64,000 bases of DNA from an uncultured Prevotellaceae bacterium. Lineage in GTDB: Bacteria; Bacteroidota; Bacteroidia; Bacteroidales; Muribaculaceae. The stretch covers positions 1 to 64,000 of the forward strand of contig ONKF01000003.1 in the NCBI GenBank assembly GCA_900318335.1, read 5' to 3'. This document shows, piece after piece, positions 52,291 through 60,061 of the stretch. The notes beneath the pieces were generated by a model. It was not told where the DNA came from, ran no database searches, and saw nothing but the letters and a program-made list of their open reading frames with translations. Made by a program: the position numbers and the translations under genes. Each line of letters begins with the position of its first letter. Positions within the stretch are counted from its first letter, which is position 1.

Positions 52291-52329
52291 CAAAATCAAA
52301 TCTTACTGGAAATGATTAACTCCTACTAA

Positions 52330-53019
52330 TTACTTGAGGGTGCCGTCCTGAGCGGCCTTGATCATGTCCTCGTTAGCGGTGATGTAGATCTCAACGCGAC
52401 GGTTCTGGGCGCGACCTGCCTCGGTGTCATTGCTGGCAACGGGATAGTCATAGGCCAGACCCTTGCTGGTCATGCGTGCAACGGGAACACCGGCATTGGT
52501 CAGGTAGTTCTTCACCTCGGTAGCGCGGGCGTTGGACACCTTCTCATTGGCAGCGCGGGTACCCACGTTGTCGGTGTGACCGTAGATCTGAACGTCGGTC
52601 TGGGGGTTGCTCATGAGCGAAGCGGCAAACTTGTCGAGTGAGCTCTTGGCGTCATCACCCAGCTTGGAGCTATTGAAACCGAACAGAATACCATTGTCGA
52701 AGGTCACCTTGATGGCCTCGAAGCCATTGACGTCGGTGCAGGTGTCAACCTGTGCGCCAGCGATCTGAGCCAACTCACGAGCCTGCTTGTCCATCTTCTT
52801 GCCGATGAGTGTACCGGCAACACCGCCAGCCACAGCACCGATAGCACCACCGATAGCGGCGCCCTTGCCCTTACCGATGAGAGCACCGATGCCAGCACCG
52901 ATAGCAGCACCACCGCCACCGCCGATGAGACCACCCTTAGAAGCGTTGTTCATTGAACCACAGCCCGAAATACCGAGCATCAACATAGCACTCAATAATA
53001 AGCATAAAGTCTTTTTCAT
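52330..53019 (-). CDS. OmpA family lipoprotein with glycine-zipper region
   Basis: The 229-residue protein has a lipobox at C20 (LGISGC). Residues 28-78 are Gly/Ala-rich (GGAAIGAGIGALIGKGKGAA and repeats), a glycine-zipper that could insert in a membrane. The C-terminal OmpA domain (about 105-215) has FGFNSSKLGDDAKSSLDKFA and YGHTDNVGTRAANEKVSNAR, which bind peptidoglycan. It resembles YfiB/YiaD proteins. It ties the outer membrane to the wall. A -7 box TATATTTG lies at 53078-53071. Confidence 0.92.
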   Translation of the reverse strand: MKKTLCLLLSAMLMLGISGCGSMNNASKGGLIGGGGGAAIGAGIGALIGKGKGAAIGGAIGAVAGGVAGTLIGKKMDKQARELAQIAGAQVDTCTDVNGFEAIKVTFDNGILFGFNSSKLGDDAKSSLDKFAASLMSNPQTDVQIYGHTDNVGTRAANEKVSNARATEVKNYLTNAGVPVARMTSKGLAYDYPVASNDTEAGRAQNRRVEIYITANEDMIKAAQDGTLK

Positions 53020-53070
53020 TGTTCTGTAATATTTAATGAATAATGTGAGTTATCAAATCTTTACAACTTG

Positions 53071-53078
53071 CAAATATA
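53071..53078 (-). promoter_or_regulatory. -7 element of the OmpA lipoprotein gene
   Basis: TATATTTG on the minus strand, followed by CAAGTTG. The 15-bp string TATATTTGCAAGTTG is identical at the S9 peptidase promoter (62337-62323). No clear -33. Confidence 0.55.
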
Positions 53079-53210
53079 GTAAATAATTTTCAATGACCAC
53101 CCGATTAGACAAAAAAAACACTTTCACGTTTAAAAGACTACGATTTTTAGTCTTATGGTTCAGGCATACACTTCAGAGTGCACAAATCGATGGGAACGGA
53201 CCAAAAACAA

Positions 53211-53243
53211 TCACGCGGCAAACCCCGAAAGGCTGCCGCGTGA
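53211..53243 (-). terminator. Terminator of fbp
   Basis: TCACGCGGCA (53211-53220) and TGCCGCGTGA (53234-53243) form a perfect 10-bp stem followed on the minus strand by TTGTTTTTGG. Confidence 0.88.
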
Positions 53244-53272
53244 TGTGATATAGAACCTACAAGTGACAGGTA

Positions 53273-55282
53273 TCAGCGCTTGTTGGTGATGGGGCGGAGA
53301 TTGCGCTCCTTGAGGTCACCAGAGCGATAGGCGTCGAGGAGTTCCTTGAGGTCCTCGATCTGGGACTGGAGCTCGATGCCGATATCGGTGTCCTTGACGC
53401 GCATGCGGTGGTTGGTGAGCTCGACCAGGCTGCGGGTGGACTTGATGTCCTGGCCCAGGCGCACGGCCTCGTCGATTGACGAGAAGGGCTCGTGCTGCAC
53501 GAGTTCAAAGCCGCGGGAGTGGTAAACGAGGGTGTAGCCTGCGATGCCGGTCTCGGGCTGATAGGCCTTGGAGAAGCCGCCGTCGATCACCATGAGTTTA
53601 CCGCTCGCCTTGATGGGATTCTCACCCTTGATGGTCTTGACGGGCACATGGCCGTTGATGATGTGGCGGTGCTCGCCCTCGACACCAAACTCGTCGAGGA
53701 TGGCGTCAACGACCTGAGCATTGTCACGCATGGTGTAGTAGTAGCCCTTGACCTCCTTGTGGGTATCCTTGTCGGCAATGAAGTAGCGCTCAAAGGTTGC
53801 CATCTTGCTCTTGTCGAATGCGGGTGAATCGGGTCCGCACCACAGGTACCACAGGTAGTCGAGCGCAAATTCATGCTCATCGGGATCCTCACAGCCGAAG
53901 TAGGCGCTGCGGATAAGGTTACCGGCACGCTTGAGCAGAGCCTTGCCATGGAACTTCTCTCCACGAATCATGACATCCTTGAGGGTGCCGTCCTCGTTGA
54001 GGGGGATAGACGCGTGATAGAGCAGGTTGCCATTGGCTATCGTATAGAGGCAGCCATTGCGGAACATGCACTTCATGTGCTTGTGCAGCTTCTCGCTCTC
54101 GGTGAACGACTGGTGAAGCTTGGTGACAATGGATTCCTCTTCGGGTGTCAACTTGTAGGGATGCTTGGGATCGACAGTCGGGAAATTGGTGTCGAGCAAC
54201 TCATATTCCTTACCAGCAATCGTGATAGTGCCCTTGGCAAGGTCCATCTTGTCAAGCAAGAGGCGGTCTTTCATGCCGAAGTCGGGACGACGCTTGATGG
54301 CAGCAGCCTCGAGTTTGAACTGGATGATGCTGATGGCCTTGTGCATCTGGGCCACGAGCTGAGCGGTGCGGGCACGCTCAGGATCGTTGGCGCTGCCGTC
54401 CTTGGGAAGGAAACGCTCACAGGGGTCGTTGGCATAGGTATCGATGGCGAAGGTGGCCAGGGGCAACAGGTTGATGCCATAGCCATCCTCAAGCACACCG
54501 TGGTTGCCGTAGCGCAGCGCAATGCGCAGTACATTGGCAATGCTGCAATCGTTGCCCGATGCGGCGCCCATCCACAGGATGTCGTGGTTACCCCACTGGA
54601 TGTCGAAGTTATGGAAGTTGCCCAGGACGTCCATGATCTTGTCGGGACTGGGACCACGGTCGTAAACGTCGCCCAGGATGTGGAGCATATCGATGGTCAA
54701 CTGCTGGATGAGGTTACACATCGCAGCAATGAAGTCATCAACGCGGTGGGTCGAGATGATGGTGCGGATAATCACATCAACATAGGCCTGCTTGTTGGGA
54801 TCGCTGCTGTGCTCATGCAAGAGCTCCTGGATGATATAGGAGAAATCCTCGGGCAGGGCTTTGTGGACCTTGGAGCGGCTGTACTTGGAAGACACATTGC
54901 GGCATACCTTCACCAGTCGGTTGATGGTGATGAAATACCAGTCGTTGAGTTCTTCCTTGTCGGTAATCTCATCCTTGACGAGTTCAAGTTTCTCGGTCGG
55001 ATAGTAGATAAGGGTACACAGGTCCTTCTGCTCACGGGTGCTCAGCGAGTCATTGAAGATTTCACCCACCTTGCGCTTGATGGTACCGCTGGCGTTGCGC
55101 AGCACGTGCTGGAAAGCCAGATACTCGCCGTGGAGGTCGGCCAGGAAGTGCTCGGTGCCCTTGGGCAGGTTCAGGATAGCCTCGAGGTTAATAATCTCGG
55201 TGCTGGCGGTTGCCACATTTGGGAAACTGCGGGATAGCAGTTTCAGGAAATAGAGGTCACGTTTTCTTTTTTTAGGTTTCAT
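53273..55282 (-). CDS. fbp: Class III (Firmicutes-type) fructose-1,6-bisphosphatase
   Basis: The 669-residue protein carries calcineurin-like metallophosphatase motifs: HFLADLHGEYLAF, ILGDVYDRGPSPDKIMD and WGNHDILWMGA. The C-terminal segment shows HIINGHVPVKTIKGENP and MVIDGGFSKAYQ. The length and order match the large FBPase_2 family found in Firmicutes and Bacteroides. It converts fructose-1,6-bisphosphate to fructose-6-phosphate in gluconeogenesis. It is monocistronic. Confidence 0.95.
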   Translation of the reverse strand: MKPKKRKRDLYFLKLLSRSFPNVATASTEIINLEAILNLPKGTEHFLADLHGEYLAFQHVLRNASGTIKRKVGEIFNDSLSTREQKDLCTLIYYPTEKLELVKDEITDKEELNDWYFITINRLVKVCRNVSSKYSRSKVHKALPEDFSYIIQELLHEHSSDPNKQAYVDVIIRTIISTHRVDDFIAAMCNLIQQLTIDMLHILGDVYDRGPSPDKIMDVLGNFHNFDIQWGNHDILWMGAASGNDCSIANVLRIALRYGNHGVLEDGYGINLLPLATFAIDTYANDPCERFLPKDGSANDPERARTAQLVAQMHKAISIIQFKLEAAAIKRRPDFGMKDRLLLDKMDLAKGTITIAGKEYELLDTNFPTVDPKHPYKLTPEEESIVTKLHQSFTESEKLHKHMKCMFRNGCLYTIANGNLLYHASIPLNEDGTLKDVMIRGEKFHGKALLKRAGNLIRSAYFGCEDPDEHEFALDYLWYLWCGPDSPAFDKSKMATFERYFIADKDTHKEVKGYYYTMRDNAQVVDAILDEFGVEGEHRHIINGHVPVKTIKGENPIKASGKLMVIDGGFSKAYQPETGIAGYTLVYHSRGFELVQHEPFSSIDEAVRLGQDIKSTRSLVELTNHRMRVKDTDIGIELQSQIEDLKELLDAYRSGDLKERNLRPITNKR

Positions 55283-55390
55283 AGTTATGCTATAGCTTAA
55301 GTTTAAGGTATAATTATATCTAAATAACGTCGATAGTTAAAAAATATTATTTGGGCAGTGAAAAATCGTTCCAACCCTCAAAGACTGGGG

Positions 55391-56716
55391 TCAAGACGAC
55401 TTAATCGAGATTCTCACTTTCTTGCCCTTGATGCGGGCATTCTGGAGGTTCTTCAGCACCGCCTGGGCGCTACTGCGGGGTACTGCGGCCAGGGAGTAGT
55501 GGTCACGTACGTCGATACGGCCAATGGCACTGGCCTCGATGCCACCATTGCCGGCAATGAAGCCCATAATGTCGCCACGGGACAGTTTCTCCTTCTTGCC
55601 TGCCTGGAAATAGAGGGTCGCCATAAGCGCCCGAGGCATTTTCTCGGCAGGGTCCAGTTCCATCGGCCCGTCAATAGCCACCCACTCGGGCAGTTGCTCG
55701 GCGGGAGCTGTGATGACATAGGCATGGCCCGTGGCATCGATGCGCGCTGTGCGGCCATTGCGGTGGATGTAGGCCTGCTCGCTCACTGGCAGATGGTAGT
55801 GGACGATGTGTTCGACCGTGTCGATGTCCAGGCCACGTGAGGCCAGGTCGGTGGAAACAAGCACAGTAACGCTGCCGTTATTGAGCATGGCGACAGCCTG
55901 CTCACGGTCCTGCTGCTCGAGGGCGCCATGATAGATGCCCGCATCGATGCGATTCTTGAGAAGATACTGGTGGATGCGCTCCACGCTCTCGCGGTAGTTG
56001 GCAAACACGATTGTCTTGCCTCCACCCAGGGTGAGCAGCAGCTGGCGCAGGGTATCGAGTTTGTCCTTGCTATCGGCCATGACCTGATGAACCGTGATGC
56101 GCTCGGAGGGCTGTTCCCCTTGACCTAACATATTGATGGTCGTGGCATTGTGCAGACGCACATATTCAGGCACGGGATAGAGGACCGTTGCCGAGGCCAG
56201 GATGCGGCGGTTCAGTCGGGGCATGTGCTTCAACAGGCGGCGCATCTCGTCCTCAAAACCCAACTCCAGCGACTTGTCCATCTCGTCGAGCACCAGCAGG
56301 CGCGTGCCTCTCAGGTCGATGTGGCCGCGGTTTTGGTGGTCGAGCAGGCGTCCGGGAGTGGCGACGATGACATCGGGCGTGACAGCAAGCGAGGTCTTCT
56401 CGTCGGCGACGTCATGGCCACCATAACATGGGGTCACCTTGTAACCCGATGCCAACTGGCGAAGGATTTCGGCAGTCTGCATCACCAATTCACGTGAGGG
56501 AGCCAAGATGACAGCCTGGAGCTGCTGCATGGGCGGCTTGAGAGCCTGAAGGACACACAAGGCAAAGGCCAGCGTCTTGCCCGTCCCCGTGGGAGAATAC
56601 AGGACGAGGTCTCCCCCGCCCGACTTCCACGCGTCGAGAGCCTGCCGCTGCATCTCGTTGAGTTCACTGATGCCCATGCGTTCCTTGACCGTCAGCAAGA
56701 TTTCTTTTTCCTTCAT
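55391..56716 (-). CDS. DEAD-box RNA helicase, DbpA-like, with DEMD in motif II
   Basis: The 441-residue protein has the Q-motif region (GISELNEMQRQAL), Walker A SPTGTGKT (41-48), motif Ib TPGRLLD, motif II VLDEMDKS (D144-E145-M146-D147, Met in place of Ala), SAT (175-177), motif V STDLASRGLDI and motif VI HRNGRTAR. The last 75 residues look like a DbpA C-terminal RNA-binding domain (SRGDIMGFIAGNGGIEAS and GRIDVRDHYSLAAV), which targets 23S rRNA in ribosome assembly. Confidence 0.9.
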   Translation of the reverse strand: MKEKEILLTVKERMGISELNEMQRQALDAWKSGGGDLVLYSPTGTGKTLAFALCVLQALKPPMQQLQAVILAPSRELVMQTAEILRQLASGYKVTPCYGGHDVADEKTSLAVTPDVIVATPGRLLDHQNRGHIDLRGTRLLVLDEMDKSLELGFEDEMRRLLKHMPRLNRRILASATVLYPVPEYVRLHNATTINMLGQGEQPSERITVHQVMADSKDKLDTLRQLLLTLGGGKTIVFANYRESVERIHQYLLKNRIDAGIYHGALEQQDREQAVAMLNNGSVTVLVSTDLASRGLDIDTVEHIVHYHLPVSEQAYIHRNGRTARIDATGHAYVITAPAEQLPEWVAIDGPMELDPAEKMPRALMATLYFQAGKKEKLSRGDIMGFIAGNGGIEASAIGRIDVRDHYSLAAVPRSSAQAVLKNLQNARIKGKKVRISIKSS

Positions 56717-56742
56717 TACCTTAAAAAAATTGTATTATGCCA

Positions 56743-56801
56743 CAAAGTTAGTCAATATTACCCATTTGGGGGCTGCAAAAAAGTAATTTTTACTACTTTT
56801 G
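56743..56801. promoter_or_regulatory. Divergent -7 boxes for the helicase and metallophosphoesterase genes
   Basis: TAACTTTG on the minus strand (56750-56743) serves the helicase and TACTTTTG on the plus strand (56794-56801) serves the phosphoesterase. TTTG candidates for -33 exist on both strands but at about 25 bp, longer than the usual spacing. Confidence 0.5.
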
Positions 56802-56821
56802 CGCAAAAACAGAATCTGAAT

Positions 56822-57907
56822 ATGGCAAAATTCTTTATTGTCGCGTTGACCGTGATGCTGGTCATGCAAGGTTATGTGTCATGGCACGTGTGGCGCTTGC
56901 TGCCGTTCTCGACGCCCGTCAAGGTAGTCATCGTGCTGCTGATGCTGCTGGCGCTGTGTTGCATGGTGATGCAGTTCAAGAGTGACAGCCTGCCCCTGGG
57001 CATGGCTACAGCGATGTATGAAATCGGCAACTCATGGTTGATCATCATGTTTTACCTGCTCATGGCATTCCTGGTGCTTGACATCGGGCGGCTGGTCCAC
57101 CTGGTACCCGCCACATGGCTTAAGGCCAATGGCATCACATCGCTGGTCATGACAGGCGTGATGCTGGTGACCTTTATCGGCGGCAACATCCATTACCATA
57201 ATAAGCAGCGCCAGGAAATCAACCTGACGACCAGTAAGCATCTGGACCGTCCCTTGAAAATCGTCATGCTGAGTGACCTGCATGCGGGTTTCCACAATCC
57301 CCGCACCGAAGTGGGCCGCTGGGTGAATATGATCAATGCCGAACAGGCCGACCTCATTCTCATCGCTGGCGACATCATCGACGGAAATGTGCGCCCCCTG
57401 AAGGCCCAAGGCACTGCCGAGGAATTGAAGCGTCTGAATGCCCCGGCCATCGCGTGCCTGGGCAACCACGAATACATCACCGGGCTGAACAAGGCGCTTG
57501 ACCTGCTGAACGAGACCGGCATCCGCATCCTGAGGGATGACACCTTGAGCATGGGAGGGGTAACCATTGTGGGCCGTGATGACCGCAGCAACCGCCACCG
57601 CAAGAGCGTGGAACAGCTGATGCAGGGCATCAACCGTGGAAATTACGTCATCCTGCTCGACCACCAGCCCTACCACCTGGAAGAAGCCGAGCAGAATGGT
57701 GTGGACCTGCAGCTGAGCGGCCATACCCACCGCGGCCAGGTGTGGCCATTGAACTGGGTGACCAAGAAGATGTATGAGTGTGATTACGGACAGTGGCGGC
57801 GCGGAGGCACCGACTATTACGTGAGCTCGGGCATGGGAATCTGGGGAGGAAAGTTCCGCATCGGCACCGATTCGGAGTACGCCGTCATTACCGTTACCCC
57901 TGAATAA
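56822..57907 (+). CDS. Membrane-anchored metallophosphoesterase (YkuE-like)
   Basis: The 361-residue protein has about four N-terminal membrane spans (residues 5-125), then a calcineurin-like phosphoesterase domain: MLSDLHAGFHNP, ILIAGDIIDG, ACLGNHEYI, GRDDRS and LSGHTHRGQVWP. The domain probably faces the periplasm. The substrate is unknown; relatives act on lipid-linked phosphates or nucleotides. Its stop codon abuts the stop of the convergent AraC gene (TAATTA) with no terminator. Confidence 0.9.
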   Translation: MAKFFIVALTVMLVMQGYVSWHVWRLLPFSTPVKVVIVLLMLLALCCMVMQFKSDSLPLGMATAMYEIGNSWLIIMFYLLMAFLVLDIGRLVHLVPATWLKANGITSLVMTGVMLVTFIGGNIHYHNKQRQEINLTTSKHLDRPLKIVMLSDLHAGFHNPRTEVGRWVNMINAEQADLILIAGDIIDGNVRPLKAQGTAEELKRLNAPAIACLGNHEYITGLNKALDLLNETGIRILRDDTLSMGGVTIVGRDDRSNRHRKSVEQLMQGINRGNYVILLDHQPYHLEEAEQNGVDLQLSGHTHRGQVWPLNWVTKKMYECDYGQWRRGGTDYYVSSGMGIWGGKFRIGTDSEYAVITVTPE

Positions 57908-58810
57908 TTATTTCCACTTCTTGGGAGAAACGCCGACGGCTTCCTTGAAGTACTTGCCGAAGAATGACTGGTTGGGAAAATGCAGTTCGTCGGCTACCTG
58001 CTGTACGGTGTAGCGGCCACTGCGCAGCATCGTTTTGGCGTCAAGAATAACATAATCCTTGATCCATTGCGAGGGATGGCGGCCCGTCTCGCTGTACACA
58101 ACATGAGACATATACTTGAGCGAGAGGCAAAGTTGGGCGGCATAGAATCCCAACTCGCGGTGCTCACGGTAATTGTCGGCCACACATTGCAGAAAGTTAG
58201 ACACGATTTCATCCTGGCGTGAAGTCTTGGCACTCACATCGGCTTGGTTGACCGCCCTATTCTCAATGATACTGGCTATCAGGCAGATACAATGGTTAGC
58301 AGACTCCTCCACCAACGGGGAGAAAGCCTTGTCGGTCAAGATAGTGCGCAGCATCTTGTAGGACTGGATGAGCATATCGAGCTGCTGTGGAAGCAGCGTC
58401 ACATGGGCCACCTGCAAAGCATAGAGTCGGTGCACGTTGAGCTGCTGATAGGACGGGACAATACCCAAGTCATGCCGTTTGAAAGACAAAACGATAAACT
58501 TGGCATCACTGTCAGAATCGGCCCTCTCAATGATGGTTCCAGCTGTGATGACAGCACACATGCCCGCCGTCATCACATAATCACGGAAATTCACGCTGAA
58601 CCGCAAGGTACCCTCCACCAAGATAAGGATATAGTTCTTAGTCAACTTTATGGGATAGGGTTTATGATAGGCCTGTATCTCCTGGATTGACCATGTGCGC
58701 ATGGGCACCTCGAGATTATCCATCACGAAGTATTTGTCCTCCATCCTAATGGCATTTTGGTTGGCCGACATCATCAATAAGTCCAGCGATTGAATTGAGA
58801 AATCCTTCAT
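57908..58810 (-). CDS. AraC family transcriptional regulator
   Basis: The 300-residue protein (start at 58810) has an N-terminal cupin-like sensor (about 30-160, YILILVEGTLRFSVNFRDYV) and a C-terminal double helix-turn-helix (LCLSLKYMSHVVYSETGRHP, then VQQVADELHFPNQSFFGKYF and KEAVGVSPKKWK). An AAGGA motif 8 nt upstream favours 58810 over the ATG at 58816. The TTG further up lies in the -7 box TACTTTTG (58842-58835). Inducer and targets are unknown. DUF486 is encoded divergently. Confidence 0.9.
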   Translation of the reverse strand: MKDFSIQSLDLLMMSANQNAIRMEDKYFVMDNLEVPMRTWSIQEIQAYHKPYPIKLTKNYILILVEGTLRFSVNFRDYVMTAGMCAVITAGTIIERADSDSDAKFIVLSFKRHDLGIVPSYQQLNVHRLYALQVAHVTLLPQQLDMLIQSYKMLRTILTDKAFSPLVEESANHCICLIASIIENRAVNQADVSAKTSRQDEIVSNFLQCVADNYREHRELGFYAAQLCLSLKYMSHVVYSETGRHPSQWIKDYVILDAKTMLRSGRYTVQQVADELHFPNQSFFGKYFKEAVGVSPKKWK

Positions 58811-58834
58811 ATTCATTATCCTTGAAAGGTCATG

Positions 58835-58842
58835 CAAAAGTA
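58835..58842 (-). promoter_or_regulatory. -7 element of the AraC regulator gene
   Basis: TACTTTTG on the minus strand, about 24 nt before the chosen start codon. No standard -33. Confidence 0.5.
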
Positions 58843-58983
58843 GTCATTATTGGACAAAAAAAAAACAATTTGCGCCTTATATTTTATTTTTCATGACATT
58901 TAGGACAAAATTATAGTTTTAGAGCAGTAATATACATAAAATAAATATGTCATAGCCGTAGATGCCTTGTCAGAATTAATTAC

Positions 58984-58991
58984 TACTTTTG
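58984..58991 (+). promoter_or_regulatory. -7 element of the DUF486 gene
   Basis: TACTTTTG, 41 nt before the DUF486 start. The nearest TTG (58967-58969) is only 14 bp upstream. Confidence 0.5.
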
Positions 58992-59032
58992 CGGCTCGAA
59001 ATAAAAACAGAAAAAAAAGAGTATAACGTCTC

Positions 59033-59413
59033 ATGCTACACCTGCAACAATTCTACACCATCGGACTGCTCATCGTGTCCAACGTCTTTATGACCTTTGC
59101 GTGGTACGGCCATCTGAAACTGCAACAGCTCAAGATTTTCACCGACAACACACCGCTGTATGTCGTCATTCTCCTGTCGTGGTTGCTTGCACTGCCCGAG
59201 TATTCCTGCCAGGTACCCGCCAACCGCATCGGCTTTGACGGCAACGGTGGCCCGTTTAACCTCATGCAGTTAAAGGTGATTCAGGAAGTGGTGTCACTGG
59301 CCGTGTTCACGTTGTTCGTAACTGTGTTTTTCAATGGTGAGTCCTTGCGCTGGAATCACCTTGCCGCCTTCATCTGCCTGATTATGGCGGTGTTCTTTGT
59401 ATTCCAGAAGTAA
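59033..59413 (+). CDS. DUF486 (DMT superfamily) membrane protein
   Basis: The 126-residue protein has four membrane spans. FMTFAWYGHL and ILLSWLLALPEYSCQVPANR followed by GPFNLMQLKVIQEV are DUF486 motifs, and the protein has the size of small multidrug-type DMT transporters. The cargo is unknown. It is divergent from the AraC gene and may be its target. Confidence 0.9.
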   Translation: MLHLQQFYTIGLLIVSNVFMTFAWYGHLKLQQLKIFTDNTPLYVVILLSWLLALPEYSCQVPANRIGFDGNGGPFNLMQLKVIQEVVSLAVFTLFVTVFFNGESLRWNHLAAFICLIMAVFFVFQK

Positions 59414-59428
59414 GGCTACAACGGGTCA

Positions 59429-59983
59429 TTACGGCCTGAAAAGGGCGGTGACGAGCGTGATGTGTTTGGAGAGTGAACCGTCGGTGCTCCATTCCAGGTC
59501 AATCCCCAAGAGGTCACGGGTAATGGCCTCGACATCAAAGCCCACAGACTCTAACGAATGGCGCATCTTCCCGGGATGGCGGCAAGGCTTGCCCTCGGGA
59601 CGTGTACACCCCTCGGGGCACAACACGCAACGGAAGGTGAAGCAGCAGCTGCCAGGTGTCTCCCGCTCCATCCCGTAGAGCCGCGGCAACAATTCCTGCC
59701 ATACCTTCTCCATAGCCTGCTTGCCGGCTGCGGTGGCCTGCTCGGGCGTCTTGCACGCCGCAAGTGTCTGCTCGTCAAACTCGATGGTCGTTCCCATCAC
59801 CATCACTGTCTTGAAACCCTCGCTGCGGGTTCTCGGGTCGAAATCAAAAGGCGGACAATTCCACGACTTGCCATACCCCGGACACTCGCGGCAGTAGGCA
59901 TCAAACCGCTCCACATCGCGATAGCGGCTGATAAACTCATCGGCGCAGATGGTCGCCTGACTGGTGGTCACTGTATAACTCAT
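59429..59983 (-). CDS. DUF2284 cysteine-rich metal-binding protein
   Basis: The start MSYTVTTSQATICADEF gives 184 residues. It has many Cys residues in family positions: YCRECPGYGKSWNCPPF near the N-terminus and CCFTFRCVLCPEGCTRPEGK with PCRHPGKMRHSLE near the C-terminus, suggesting an iron-sulphur or zinc site. DUF2284 has no known role. A -7 box TACTTTTG ends only 5 nt before the ATG, so the message may be leaderless. Confidence 0.85.
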   Translation of the reverse strand: MSYTVTTSQATICADEFISRYRDVERFDAYCRECPGYGKSWNCPPFDFDPRTRSEGFKTVMVMGTTIEFDEQTLAACKTPEQATAAGKQAMEKVWQELLPRLYGMERETPGSCCFTFRCVLCPEGCTRPEGKPCRHPGKMRHSLESVGFDVEAITRDLLGIDLEWSTDGSLSKHITLVTALFRP

Positions 59984-59988
59984 AGGCA

Positions 59989-59996
59989 CAAAAGTA
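59989..59996 (-). promoter_or_regulatory. -7 element immediately before the DUF2284 start
   Basis: TACTTTTG (minus strand) lies 5 nt from the ATG at 59983. The transcript would begin at or near the start codon. -33 is not clear. Confidence 0.5.
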
Positions 59997-60061
59997 CAAT
60001 AAATATCTGAAAAAAGGGAGGCCACGACGGTCTCCCTTTCTTCATTTCATGCAAATTGGCA

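Larger units (their letters stand above)
52000..52329. other. Intergenic region between nrdJ and the OmpA lipoprotein gene
   Basis: This 330-bp AT-rich stretch holds the nrdJ promoter (52085-52115, minus) and the OmpA terminator (52266-52290, minus). Between them (52120-52260) I see only AT-rich sequence with a weak AAGTAT/ATACTT inverted repeat near 52231 and no gene. Confidence 0.6.

Noticed and set aside
52000..52329. Cobalamin riboswitch or small RNA
   Set aside because: No B12-box-like sequence or convincing fold was seen. The stretch is explained by a promoter and a terminator.
53873..55237. Plus-strand open frame of 454 codons opposite fbp
   Set aside because: Antisense shadow of fbp with no recognisable domain or upstream signal.
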